From Sulfidibacterium sp046706345 (GTDB lineage: Bacteria > Bacteroidota > Bacteroidia > Bacteroidales > F082): a stretch of 26,155 nucleotides of DNA. The stretch covers positions 1 to 26,155 of the forward strand of contig JBJKPL010000335.1 of the NCBI GenBank assembly GCA_046706345.1, in the 5' to 3' direction. Positions 1-8,312 of this stretch are shown here, in pieces. Position 1 is the stretch's first letter. Each line of letters begins with the position of its first letter. A model generated the notes under the pieces. The model was not told the DNA's origin. It worked only from the letters and a program-made list of their open reading frames with translations, and did not search any database. A program made the translations under genes and the position numbers.

Positions 1-2
1 TC

Positions 3-1808
3 GGTTATTTCCTCATGGCCCTGGGCATGGTGCTGGCGCTGATGAACCGCAACAGCCGTTTTGCGGTCCTGGGAAGATTTTTGAAAAAAGCTTCCAAAGC
101 CCGCAACACCGTGATGATCCTGATGATCTTCCTGCTGGTCGGGGCTACACCCGCTTTTGCCCAGCATGGCCATCTTTCGATAAAACAAATTCCTACGGTT
201 TCGAAAGCCGAAGCGGCCCGGTTCGGAAGTCTCGTCACCCAATCACAGGACGGACGCATGAAACCCATGAATTCTGTTTCCAGCGAACTGCTGCGCAAAA
301 TTGCCTGGAAAAACAATTTCGACGGTCTCAATTCCGATCAGGTCCTGCTGGGTATGATGAGCAACCCCCTCTACTGGCAGCTGGTTCCCATCATCAAAGT
401 CAGCGACAAGGATCTGAAGAAAAAGATCGGGATCAAAGGGAACTATGCCTCCTATCTGGACTTTATTGATGTAAAAACCGGCGATTACAAACTGCAGCAG
501 GATGTCCAGCGGATCTCCGCAGAAGCCCCGTCAAAGCGGGATCAAACCGATAACGACATACTCAAGGTAGATGAACGGATGAATATCTGTTACATGATCT
601 ATCACGGTGATTTCCTGAAAGTGATCCCCAACACGAAAAACCCGGATAAAAGCTGGCTTGCCGCCAACACCAAACTTCCGGGACTGTCCTCTGCCGATTC
701 CCTGATGCTGGCCGGCGTGATCCCGCAGTATCTCAAAGCCATCAGCGGCGGAAACACGGTCATGGCCAACGGGCTTGTGAAACAGATCAGCAACTTCCAG
801 AAAAAATACGGCGGGAACCTCCTCCCGTCCGAGCAAAAGATCCATGCCGAGATCCTGTACAACAAATGGATGATTTTCGACCGTTTAAGCATGATCTACG
901 GGACCATCGGGTTCATTATGATCATTCTCCTGTTCATCGATCTGCTGAGGAATTCACGGACATTAAAATCCATTCTGAAAATCTTCCTCTGGATCATCGT
1001 CGTTTCCTTTATCGTTCAGACTTTCGGGCTGGCGCTGCGCTGGTACGTATCCGGACACGCGCCCTGGAGCGATGGTTATGAATCGATGATCTATATCGCC
1101 TGGGTCACCATGCTGGCCGGATTGATCTTCTCGAGACGTTCCATGATGACCGTGGCGGCCACCACCATCCTCGGATCCATCATCCTGATGGTAGCCCATT
1201 TAAGTTGGATGGATCCCGAGATCACCAATTTGGTGCCCGTGTTGAAATCCTACTGGCTGACGATCCACGTCTCGGTCATCACAGCCAGTTATGGATTCCT
1301 GGCTTTGAGCGCCCTGCTGGGATTCTTCAACCTGATCCTGTCGATATTAAAATCACCCAAAAACAAGGAAGTCATCGTAGATCGCATTCGCGAGCTGACC
1401 GCCATCAATGAACGCAGTCTGACCATCGGGCTTTACATGCTGACCATGGGAACGTTCCTGGGCGGCATCTGGGCCAACGAAAGCTGGGGACGCTACTGGG
1501 GCTGGGACCCGAAAGAAACCTGGGCGCTGGTGAGCGTGCTGGTGTACAGTTTTATTGCACATATGCACCGTCTGCCGGGAATGAAATCCCAGTTCAGCTT
1601 TAACCTGGCTTCCCTGCTGGGATATTCGTCCATCCTGATGACATTCTTTGGTGTAAATTATTTTCTGTCCGGCCTTCACTCCTACGCCAAAGGCGATCCG
1701 GTTCCGATCCCGAATTTCGTGTACTATACAGTGGCCGTGGTGGTCATTGTAGCCATCTGGGCTTACTGGAACGAAAGGCGTTTCAAGGAGAAACCCCTTG
1801 TGGAGTAA
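3..1808 (+). CDS. ccsA: Cytochrome c biogenesis protein, CcsA-type (5' truncated by window edge)
   Basis: This is the C-terminal part of a System II cytochrome c maturation protein, which handles heme and helps attach it to apocytochrome c at the outer face of the inner membrane. The reading frame is open to the window edge (four more codons precede the first ATG at 15), so the N-terminus is missing; in Bacteroidota this domain is often fused behind a ResB/CcsB part. About 600 residues are visible. There are two hydrophobic stretches near the edge, a long soluble domain (about residues 50-280), then several membrane segments. The tryptophan-rich heme motif WGRYWGWDPKETW lies near residues 491-503. 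A conserved-looking histidine is in WLTIHVS (about 418), and LHSYAKG near 554-560 is typical of the family. It converges on the PUL, shares a terminator with it, and is probably functionally unrelated to it. Confidence 0.9.
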   Translation, partial: GYFLMALGMVLALMNRNSRFAVLGRFLKKASKARNTVMILMIFLLVGATPAFAQHGHLSIKQIPTVSKAEAARFGSLVTQSQDGRMKPMNSVSSELLRKIAWKNNFDGLNSDQVLLGMMSNPLYWQLVPIIKVSDKDLKKKIGIKGNYASYLDFIDVKTGDYKLQQDVQRISAEAPSKRDQTDNDILKVDERMNICYMIYHGDFLKVIPNTKNPDKSWLAANTKLPGLSSADSLMLAGVIPQYLKAISGGNTVMANGLVKQISNFQKKYGGNLLPSEQKIHAEILYNKWMIFDRLSMIYGTIGFIMIILLFIDLLRNSRTLKSILKIFLWIIVVSFIVQTFGLALRWYVSGHAPWSDGYESMIYIAWVTMLAGLIFSRRSMMTVAATTILGSIILMVAHLSWMDPEITNLVPVLKSYWLTIHVSVITASYGFLALSALLGFFNLILSILKSPKNKEVIVDRIRELTAINERSLTIGLYMLTMGTFLGGIWANESWGRYWGWDPKETWALVSVLVYSFIAHMHRLPGMKSQFSFNLASLLGYSSILMTFFGVNYFLSGLHSYAKGDPVPIPNFVYYTVAVVVIVAIWAYWNERRFKEKPLVE

Positions 1809-1822
1809 CATGATATTGCAAT

Positions 1823-1852
1823 AAAAAAACCCGGTTTCCACCGGGTTTTTTT
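1823..1852. terminator. Bidirectional rho-independent terminator between convergent genes
   Basis: A perfect 13-bp inverted repeat, AAAAAAACCCGGT / ACCGGGTTTTTTT, has a 4-nt loop TTCC. The A-run and T-run make it an intrinsic terminator in both directions. It sits 14 nt after the ccsA stop and 36 nt beyond the stop of the minus-strand GH3 gene, so it can end both transcripts. Confidence 0.92.
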
Positions 1853-1888
1853 ATGCGTTATGATCCTTTATTCACTGGGTTCCCAGCG

Positions 1889-4462
1889 TCATGGCAACAC
1901 TTCCAGGTCTCCGGATAACCGGATGTCCTCCGAAGAACTGCCGATCATAATTTTATAAATGCCCGGATTGACTATCCATTTGTGCACATCGTTGTGATAA
2001 AAGGCCAGCCCGCTTACCGGAATATCAAAAGATATGGTTTTACGCTGCCCCGGATCCAGCGTAACCCGCCGGAACCCTTTCAGTTCTTTATTGGGGGTAA
2101 GGATCTTTGCCTGAACATCCCGGACATACAACTGCACCACCTCATCCCCTTTCAGCTTCCCGGTATTCTTGATTTCCACACGCACCGAAATCTTTCCGTC
2201 GGGATGGATTTTTCCGGGTTGGATTTTCAAATTACTGAATTCAAACCGGGTATAACTGAGGCCAAAACCAAAGGGAAACAATGGTTTTTCTTTAAAATAC
2301 ATATACGTCCTTCCGTTTCTGACGTTGTAGTCGTAAAAGGGAGGTAGTTGAGCAATGGAAGTATAAAAAGTAAGTGGTAACTTACCTCCGGGATTATAAT
2401 TTCCAAACAACACATCGGCAATGGCTTTTCCGCCCTCCTCTCCTCCGTACCACGCTTCGATAATTCCCGGAACATGGGCTTTTGTCCAATCAATGGCCAG
2501 CGGACCTCCGTTCACCAGTACCACCACCGTTCTGGGATTCGCAGCTTCCACCGCCCGGATCAGCTGCTGTTGCAAGCCGGGCAATTGGAGGCTGTCCCGG
2601 TCGTGTGCTTCCGAAGAGACACTGATGTCCGTACCCACCACGACCACCGCAACATCGGCTTTCTTTGCGATGTTTGCCGCCACTGGGATCCCAGGTTCAT
2701 AATCCCAGCCCAGGTGGGCACAGGCATTGTCCACATGCTCGTAATATTCCATTTTGATTTTATAATGATGACCGGCTAACAGTTTCATGGAAGCAGTGTA
2801 GGTTGTCGGCGACTGATCGTGCCATTCATCAATAAGCAGGTGGTCGTCGATCGAAAGCCGGCCCCCGTCGTCCGTGGTCATCCGAAACTGATATACCCGG
2901 GTGACAGGCGGTGTCAAAGTTGCCGTCCAGCGGGCGGAAAAATTATCGTAATAAACAGCCTTTCCCGGAGAACCCCAGCGCCAGTTGAAGTTGATCTGAG
3001 GATCTGAGCGCCTGAGGACAGGTTTTCCCGATAGTCTGGGATTACTGAAATAGGCACCCTGCCATCCCGGCAAACGGATCCCCGCACTGTCGTGTGATAA
3101 AAATTCCGGCTGGATCGCAGACCAGATCCCGCAACCTTTGGCATAAAGCACGGTCGTCTGCGGCGAAACTACAGACCGGATCCCCGCCAGGGGGGTGATG
3201 GTCTGGTCATTGGTGCCGCTGTAAACGCCAAACCGGCAAACATCGGCATTGGGTCCGATCACGGCAACGGAACGGATCTTTTTATCCAGTGGCAGGAGGT
3301 GATCCTGATTTTTCAACAACACGATCGATCTGAGTGCCGCTTGCAGGGCCAGGGCCCTGTGTTTTGCGCTGTTCACCACACGATTAGGGATCTTATTGTA
3401 GGGCACCATAGACTGCGGGTCGAACATCCCCAATTTAAATTTTACCGTGAGGATCCGGGCTACGGATGTATCGATATCCTTTTCGGTAAGATATCCCGCC
3501 CTGACGGCCTTGTAGAGATAATCCGGATACGTGGTCCGGAGGTCCACATCGGTGCCGGCATGCACCCCCACCGCCGCCGCTTCTTCCGGTGTTCGGACAT
3601 AGCGGTGGCCATTTTCATAAAGGTCTGACACCCCTTCGGCGTCGGAAACGACAAAACCGTCAAAACCCCATTCTTTTCTTAAAATCCCGTTCAGCAATGC
3701 CCCATCGGCAGTACAGGGGATCCCGTTCAGGGCATTCAACGCAGGCATGATCGACTGGGCCTTTCCCTGGGTGATACAGGCTTTAAAAGCCGGAAAATAA
3801 TATTCCTGCAGTGACCGCTCATCCACGTTGGACGAACTGCTGTGGCGGGCCCAGTCATCGTTGTTGGCCACAAAGTGTTTGGGCGTGGCCACGACCTTCA
3901 GGTATTTCGGGTCGTTGCCCTGGAGGCCTTTCACAAAAGCCACGGCCATGGCGGAAACCAAAAAAGGATCTTCGCCATAGGTTTCTTCTGTCCGGCCCCA
4001 TCGGGGGTCCCGGGCTATGTTCACCACCGGATCAAAAAAGGAAAGATACTTCCGGTTACCGGCTTGGGTAGCCAGTGCACGTGCCTCATCCGAAATGGCA
4101 GTCGCCACATGAAGGATCAGGGCGGTATCCCAGGTACTGGCCAGTGCCAGGGCCTGAGGAAAGACCGTCGTGTTGACATTTCCGGCCACCACACCGTGCA
4201 GGCATTCGGTACCGATGTCATAAGCCCGGATCCCCAGGTGGGGAACCGCCGATTCGCGGGCCCCCATTTGGGAGATCTTTTCTTTCAGTGTCATCCGGGA
4301 AAGCAGATCCTGAACCCTGGCCGCAATGGGTTGCTGTGGATCCAGATAGACCGGTTTCCGCGTCGGTGACTGCCCCAGGGCATTCAGCCCCAGAATAACG
4401 GCCAGTCCGAACACCAGTATTTTTGGGAGAAACTTATTCCGACTGATTTTCCTGGTGATCAT
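1889..4462 (-). CDS. GH3 beta-glycosidase with PA14 domain (beta-glucosidase or beta-xylosidase type)
   Basis: A family 3 glycoside hydrolase, expected to remove terminal sugars from oligosaccharides in the periplasm. With the ATG at 4462 it is 857 aa and starts with a signal peptide (MITRKISRN, a hydrophobic stretch, then ALGQ). The GH3 N-domain holds KHF (about 195-197) and the nucleophile Asp about 274 in GFVVSDAEG. A PA14 insertion spans about 465-590. The acid/base candidate is Glu about 618 in SSEAHDR, and an Fn3-like C-domain ends the protein. TECLHGV and the PA14 insertion recall bacterial beta-xylosidase and beta-glucosidase members alike, so the substrate is open; the PUL context favours beta-glucan. 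An in-frame ATG at 4501 would add 13 residues, but it overlaps the end of a repeated palindrome, and a GGAGAAGAG sequence precedes 4462. Last gene of the PUL, followed by a terminator. Confidence 0.9.
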   Translation of the reverse strand: MITRKISRNKFLPKILVFGLAVILGLNALGQSPTRKPVYLDPQQPIAARVQDLLSRMTLKEKISQMGARESAVPHLGIRAYDIGTECLHGVVAGNVNTTVFPQALALASTWDTALILHVATAISDEARALATQAGNRKYLSFFDPVVNIARDPRWGRTEETYGEDPFLVSAMAVAFVKGLQGNDPKYLKVVATPKHFVANNDDWARHSSSSNVDERSLQEYYFPAFKACITQGKAQSIMPALNALNGIPCTADGALLNGILRKEWGFDGFVVSDAEGVSDLYENGHRYVRTPEEAAAVGVHAGTDVDLRTTYPDYLYKAVRAGYLTEKDIDTSVARILTVKFKLGMFDPQSMVPYNKIPNRVVNSAKHRALALQAALRSIVLLKNQDHLLPLDKKIRSVAVIGPNADVCRFGVYSGTNDQTITPLAGIRSVVSPQTTVLYAKGCGIWSAIQPEFLSHDSAGIRLPGWQGAYFSNPRLSGKPVLRRSDPQINFNWRWGSPGKAVYYDNFSARWTATLTPPVTRVYQFRMTTDDGGRLSIDDHLLIDEWHDQSPTTYTASMKLLAGHHYKIKMEYYEHVDNACAHLGWDYEPGIPVAANIAKKADVAVVVVGTDISVSSEAHDRDSLQLPGLQQQLIRAVEAANPRTVVVLVNGGPLAIDWTKAHVPGIIEAWYGGEEGGKAIADVLFGNYNPGGKLPLTFYTSIAQLPPFYDYNVRNGRTYMYFKEKPLFPFGFGLSYTRFEFSNLKIQPGKIHPDGKISVRVEIKNTGKLKGDEVVQLYVRDVQAKILTPNKELKGFRRVTLDPGQRKTISFDIPVSGLAFYHNDVHKWIVNPGIYKIMIGSSSEDIRLSGDLEVLP

Positions 4463-4499
4463 GCTCTTCTCCGTTTTAGCGTTACGTAAAGATGAACCC

Positions 4500-4544
4500 A
4501 TGGGGCCCTCTAAAAATCACGTTATGAAATTCAGACGGTCCCAT
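4500..4544 (-). repeat. 45-nt imperfect palindrome, copy 1
   Basis: This lies in the 131-nt spacer between the two GH3 genes. Read on the minus strand it begins ATGGGACCGTCTGAAT and ends TTTTTAGAGGGCCCCAT, and folds end to end into one long hairpin (outer ATGGG/CCCAT, inner TCTGAA/TTTTAGA with a G-T pair, apical TCA/TGA). A second copy, the same length, is at 24447-24491. It sits 49 nt after the upstream stop and 37 nt before the downstream start. Confidence 0.85.
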
Positions 4545-4593
4545 GAGTTTTTATAATTGTGCCTTTCAGTCAGCCGGAGCGGTCCGCAGTGTA

Positions 4594-6873
4594 TTATTCC
4601 AAAACAAAACCGGTTTTGTATTCCGTAGCCGAATTACCTCCGACAAACACTTCAAATTTTCCGGGTTCAGACCCGAAAGTCATGTCTTTCCGGTAAAAGG
4701 ACAGATCTTTATTGGTGAGCTTGAACACCAGCTTTTTCGATTCACCCTTTTTCAGAAATACCCGTTGAAAGCCTCTGAGCTCTTTCACGGGAAGCTCCAC
4801 ACTTCCCACCATATCCCGGATGTACAACTGGGCGACTTCGGTACCGTCGACAGAGCCCACATTTTTCAAAACCACGCTCACCGTCAGGGTGTCTTTCGTT
4901 GTGATTTCCGGAGAACTGACCTTCAGCGAGTCATACTGAAATTCCGTATAGGAAAGGCCATAGCCAAAGGGATACAAAGGCGTGTTGGGGCAATCCATAT
5001 AGTGGGTCGTATAATGATTATGCGGATCATAAGGCCGGCCGGTATTCATATGGCTGTAGAAAATGGGGATCTGTCCCACGCACCTGGGGAAGGTCATGGT
5101 CAGCTTGCCGGAGGGATTGTAATCGCCAAATACCACATCGGCAATGGCATTTCCGGCTTCGGTGCCGCCAAACCAGGCTTCCAGGATGGCAGGGGCCACC
5201 TGGCTTAAGTGCGAAATCGTCAGCGGGCGGCCGTTCATCAGCACCACGGCGGTGTTTTTGTTGGCTTTGATCACGGCATCGGCGAGTTCCTGTTGATTTC
5301 CGGGCAACCCGATGTTAGCCCGTGAGGAAGCCTCCCCGGTCATGTTGGCACTTTCGCCCAGGGCCAGCAAAACCACATCGGCGTTTTTGGCCATGCGAAC
5401 CGCTTGCGCAAAACCATCGGTGGACTCTGAATTGATCCCGGTCCCTTCCGCATAATAGATCCTGATATTGGAGCCGAGTTTGTTTTTTATACCCTCCAGC
5501 AATGAAACCGGTTCGGTATTGCGGTCTCCGGCGGCCGACCAGGAACCGATCATGTCGGACTTGTCATTCCCCAAAGGACCGATAATGGCGATGGATCTGA
5601 TCTTTTTGGAAAACGGCAGCAGATGGTTGCTGTTTTTCAGCAGCACCATGGATTCCCGGGCATCTTCACGGGCCACGGCCAGATGCTGGGGCGTTAAGGT
5701 GTCATTTTTTTCACGTTCTTCATTACAATATTTGTAGGGGTTGTCGAAAAGGCCCAGTTCATACTTGGCTTTCAGTATCCGGTACACCGAGCTGTCGATG
5801 GCCTTTAAAGAAACCAGGCCCTGATCTACCGCCTTCTTCAGGTTGGTGACATAGCCGTTTCCCACCATGTCCATATCCACACCGGCATTGAATGCCAGCA
5901 CATCGGCGTCGAACAGGTCTTTGGCCACCCCGTGATTGATCAGCTCGTTGATGCTGGTATAATCGGAAACAACAAAACCCTGAAAGCCCCAATGGTTTCG
6001 GAACATGGTTTTCCAGATCCAGGCATTGGCGGTACAGGGGGTTCCGTTGAGATCGTTGAAGGCAGACATGGCCGTCGCCACTCCGGCTTCCACGGCGGCA
6101 TGATAGGGCGGCATATAGACGCCCAACAGCGTCCGCATGGACATATCCACCGTATTATAATCCCGTCCGGCGATGGGGGCGCCATAAGCCACGCCATGCT
6201 TAACACAAGCCAGAATGGTCGTGTCGCTGGAAAGATCCGTTCCCTGGAAGCCTCTCACCTTGGCTTTGGCAACCAAGGAACCATACCACGGGTCCTCACC
6301 GGCGCCTTCCATCACGCGGCCCCAGCGGGGATCGCGGGCAATATCCACCATGGGAGCAAAGGTCCATTGAACGCCTTCGGCGGAAGCCTCCACAGCGGCT
6401 ACCTGAGCGGCCCGTTCCATCAACTTCAGATCCCAGCTGCAGGATTCTCCCAGCGGGATCGGGAAAATGGTCCGCTGTCCGTGGATCACATCATAACCAA
6501 ATAACAGCGGGATGTGCAAGCGTGTGCTGTCTACGGCAAGCACCATCAGCTTGCGCGTATAGGAAGCCGTATAACAATTCAGCATGGCCCCTACATGGCC
6601 CTGTTTGATCTCCTGGATGATGTTGGTGTTGCTGATGGGGCCTGTAACGGCACCGTCACCGCTGAGCATGTTTAACTGTCCGATCTTTTCTTCGAGGGTC
6701 ATTTTGGACATTAACTTCCGGATCTGGGCATCATACTGATGCCCATTTTGCCAGGCGGCTTTCCCTTTTTCAGGTGTTCTGTTTTGGCAGGACGATCCTG
6801 CCATCAGCAGGATCAAAGAAAGAAAAAACACTTTGATCTGCCGCCTGAGGTTTTCATTTTTTAACTGTTTCAT
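4594..6873 (-). CDS. bglX: BglX-type GH3 beta-glucosidase, lipoprotein
   Basis: A 759-aa family 3 beta-glucosidase that should release glucose from the non-reducing end of gluco-oligosaccharides. The N-terminus is a lipoprotein signal peptide with the candidate lipidated Cys at about 29 (LMAGSSC, a slightly unusual lipobox). The length and layout match periplasmic BglX: a TIM-barrel domain, an alpha/beta sandwich domain and a C-terminal Fn3-like domain (about 660-755), with no PA14. The nucleophile is Asp about 304 in GFVVSDYTS. The acid/base candidate is Glu about 514 in TGEASSR, followed by LPGNQQ. KHGVAYGAPIAGRDYN (225-240) corresponds to the family KH(F) motif with F replaced by G. Its start overlaps the GH144-like gene end by 20 nt, which suggests translational coupling. 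In B. thetaiotaomicron a related GH3 (BT_3567) is known to act on beta-1,2-linked gluco-oligosaccharides; the link here is by analogy only. Confidence 0.92.
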   Translation of the reverse strand: MKQLKNENLRRQIKVFFLSLILLMAGSSCQNRTPEKGKAAWQNGHQYDAQIRKLMSKMTLEEKIGQLNMLSGDGAVTGPISNTNIIQEIKQGHVGAMLNCYTASYTRKLMVLAVDSTRLHIPLLFGYDVIHGQRTIFPIPLGESCSWDLKLMERAAQVAAVEASAEGVQWTFAPMVDIARDPRWGRVMEGAGEDPWYGSLVAKAKVRGFQGTDLSSDTTILACVKHGVAYGAPIAGRDYNTVDMSMRTLLGVYMPPYHAAVEAGVATAMSAFNDLNGTPCTANAWIWKTMFRNHWGFQGFVVSDYTSINELINHGVAKDLFDADVLAFNAGVDMDMVGNGYVTNLKKAVDQGLVSLKAIDSSVYRILKAKYELGLFDNPYKYCNEEREKNDTLTPQHLAVAREDARESMVLLKNSNHLLPFSKKIRSIAIIGPLGNDKSDMIGSWSAAGDRNTEPVSLLEGIKNKLGSNIRIYYAEGTGINSESTDGFAQAVRMAKNADVVLLALGESANMTGEASSRANIGLPGNQQELADAVIKANKNTAVVLMNGRPLTISHLSQVAPAILEAWFGGTEAGNAIADVVFGDYNPSGKLTMTFPRCVGQIPIFYSHMNTGRPYDPHNHYTTHYMDCPNTPLYPFGYGLSYTEFQYDSLKVSSPEITTKDTLTVSVVLKNVGSVDGTEVAQLYIRDMVGSVELPVKELRGFQRVFLKKGESKKLVFKLTNKDLSFYRKDMTFGSEPGKFEVFVGGNSATEYKTGFVLE

Positions 6874-8203
6874 AAGTAAATCCCAATTTATTTAAACCAT
6901 TTTGAATGTCTGTATTTTTCATGAAGTTGTCCCAAAGCAAACCACTTCGGTAATTCTCGATCATATCGATAATTGGGCCCTCATCAATGGCAAGATAAGA
7001 AGTGGCATACCAGTTTTTTTGCTGATTAAAGGCATCATAGAAACCATAAGGTCCCCAGATTTTACTTTTCAGATGCTCATAAAAATATCGCATCGTCTTC
7101 AGGGATTTCTGCGGGGTATAAACAATGGCCGAAAGGGCTGCCGAAGGAGTAATCGTTCCGTTGTCGTTGGTAGGCGAATGGGCGGAATAGCCGTTGGGGT
7201 CGTCGGAGGCCGTGAGACCCCAGATATTTCCCGAAGATCCGTACGCGGAGTTATTGATGCAGTAGGTGTAATTGATCAGGGTTTGGTTTTGATTCTGGAC
7301 GAAATAATCAGCATATTGATCTTTTAACCCGTTGGGATTCAAACCCAAAAACGAATAATGAGAAAAGAACAACGGTCCGCCGTAGGGGGGTCCCAACGGC
7401 AGTTGATACCCTTCATAAACATTTCCGTTCCGGAACTGGGTGTATTGTCCGTTGGGAAATTCCGTTCCATGAGCCCAGCCGTTTTCATATACCGCGGCGC
7501 TGATGGGATGCGTAGGCGAAGCAGCGGCTTCCACATACACGATCATGGCTTCATCCCACCCCGTGATGGGCATGTTCATTTTCCATCCGTAATCGGGCGA
7601 CCAGTGCCAGTAGAGGACGTCTTTTCCTCCCTGCTGATACCAATCCCATTCCACGCCTTCGTAGAGTTTCTGGATCCTGTTGCGCAGGCTGGTTTCGGTG
7701 GAATCTGTACCGTTGAAGAATTCCCTGGCCGTCAGCAATCCTTCGATCATATAGGCGGTTTCCACCAGGTCGCCGCCATCATCGTAAGTACTGAAAGGGA
7801 TTACATGGCCGGTCGTGCCGTTCATCCAGTGGGGCCAGGCGCCATGGAAGCGGTCGGCTTTTTCAAGAAAGCCCACGATTTTCAGCAACCGGTCGAGTCC
7901 CTGCTGACGGGTAATAAAATGACGGTGGATCCCCACCAGGATCGCCATCACGCCAAATCCGCTGCCGCCGGTGGTTACCACATCGGAGGTATTCCTTTCA
8001 TATGCCATGCCGGAGTTGGGATCGGCAAAATCCCAGAAGTACTTAAAGGTATAGAATTGTACGGTATCCATCAGGGCGGTGTCGGAAAGGGTTTTATACA
8101 CAGGATTTTTCGGCGTTCCTTCGGGGTTTTTATTTGAACATCCACAAAGATAACCCGTATTTACAAAAAGAAAAAGCAGAACAATGATTTTTGTCAGTCT
8201 CAT
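6854..8203 (-). CDS. GH144/glycoamylase-like (PF10091-type) lipoprotein, putative endo-beta-1,2-glucanase
   Basis: A 449-aa protein with a lipoprotein signal peptide (MRLTKIIVLLFLFVNTGYLCGCS; Cys 20 or 22). The rest looks like one (alpha/alpha)6-barrel domain of the glycoamylase family: YFWDFADPNSGMAYERN, GGSGFGVMAILVG, WPHWMNGTTG, DDGGDLVETAYMIEGLL, GWDEAMIVY, SAYGSSGNIWGLTASDDPNGY and GPYGFYDAFN are characteristic blocks. CAZy family GH144 includes endo-beta-1,2-glucanase (Chitinophaga pinensis) and a sophorose-releasing enzyme (Parabacteroides distasonis), hence the call; many members are uncharacterised. The start at 8203 was chosen because the longer frame (to 8302) would be translation of a hairpin and would bury the signal peptide. 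The gene follows susD, where a surface glycan-binding protein is often found, and overlaps the next GH3 by 20 nt. Confidence 0.82.
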   Translation of the reverse strand: MRLTKIIVLLFLFVNTGYLCGCSNKNPEGTPKNPVYKTLSDTALMDTVQFYTFKYFWDFADPNSGMAYERNTSDVVTTGGSGFGVMAILVGIHRHFITRQQGLDRLLKIVGFLEKADRFHGAWPHWMNGTTGHVIPFSTYDDGGDLVETAYMIEGLLTAREFFNGTDSTETSLRNRIQKLYEGVEWDWYQQGGKDVLYWHWSPDYGWKMNMPITGWDEAMIVYVEAAASPTHPISAAVYENGWAHGTEFPNGQYTQFRNGNVYEGYQLPLGPPYGGPLFFSHYSFLGLNPNGLKDQYADYFVQNQNQTLINYTYCINNSAYGSSGNIWGLTASDDPNGYSAHSPTNDNGTITPSAALSAIVYTPQKSLKTMRYFYEHLKSKIWGPYGFYDAFNQQKNWYATSYLAIDEGPIIDMIENYRSGLLWDNFMKNTDIQNGLNKLGFTYETVKK

Positions 8204-8254
8204 GGTATCTTTTCTTTTATAAATTATGACTTTTCGTGAAACCAGGAAAAGAAT

Positions 8255-8290
8255 TCCTGTCCGGGAACCCGCATGGGTTCCCGGACAGGA
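8255..8290. other. 16-bp perfect hairpin between susD and the GH144-like gene
   Basis: The arms TCCTGTCCGGGAACCC (8255-8270) and GGGTTCCCGGACAGGA (8275-8290) are perfectly complementary around a 4-nt loop GCAT. On the minus-strand transcript it begins 22 nt after the susD stop, followed by AATTCTTTTCC, a poor U-tract. It is therefore either a leaky terminator or a 3' stabiliser of the susCD message rather than a full terminator. Confidence 0.85.
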
Positions 8291-8312
8291 CTCCAGTTCC
8301 ATCCCCTCATGT

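Noticed and set aside
4463..4501. Start at 4501 for the PA14-type GH3
   Set aside because: The ATG overlaps the last two bases of the 45-nt palindrome and adds a charged stretch before a normal signal peptide; the ATG at 4462 has a purine-rich sequence before it.
8204..8302. Longer N-terminus for the GH144-like protein (start at 8302)
   Set aside because: It would be a translation of the 16-bp hairpin and would place the lipoprotein signal peptide 33 residues inside the protein.
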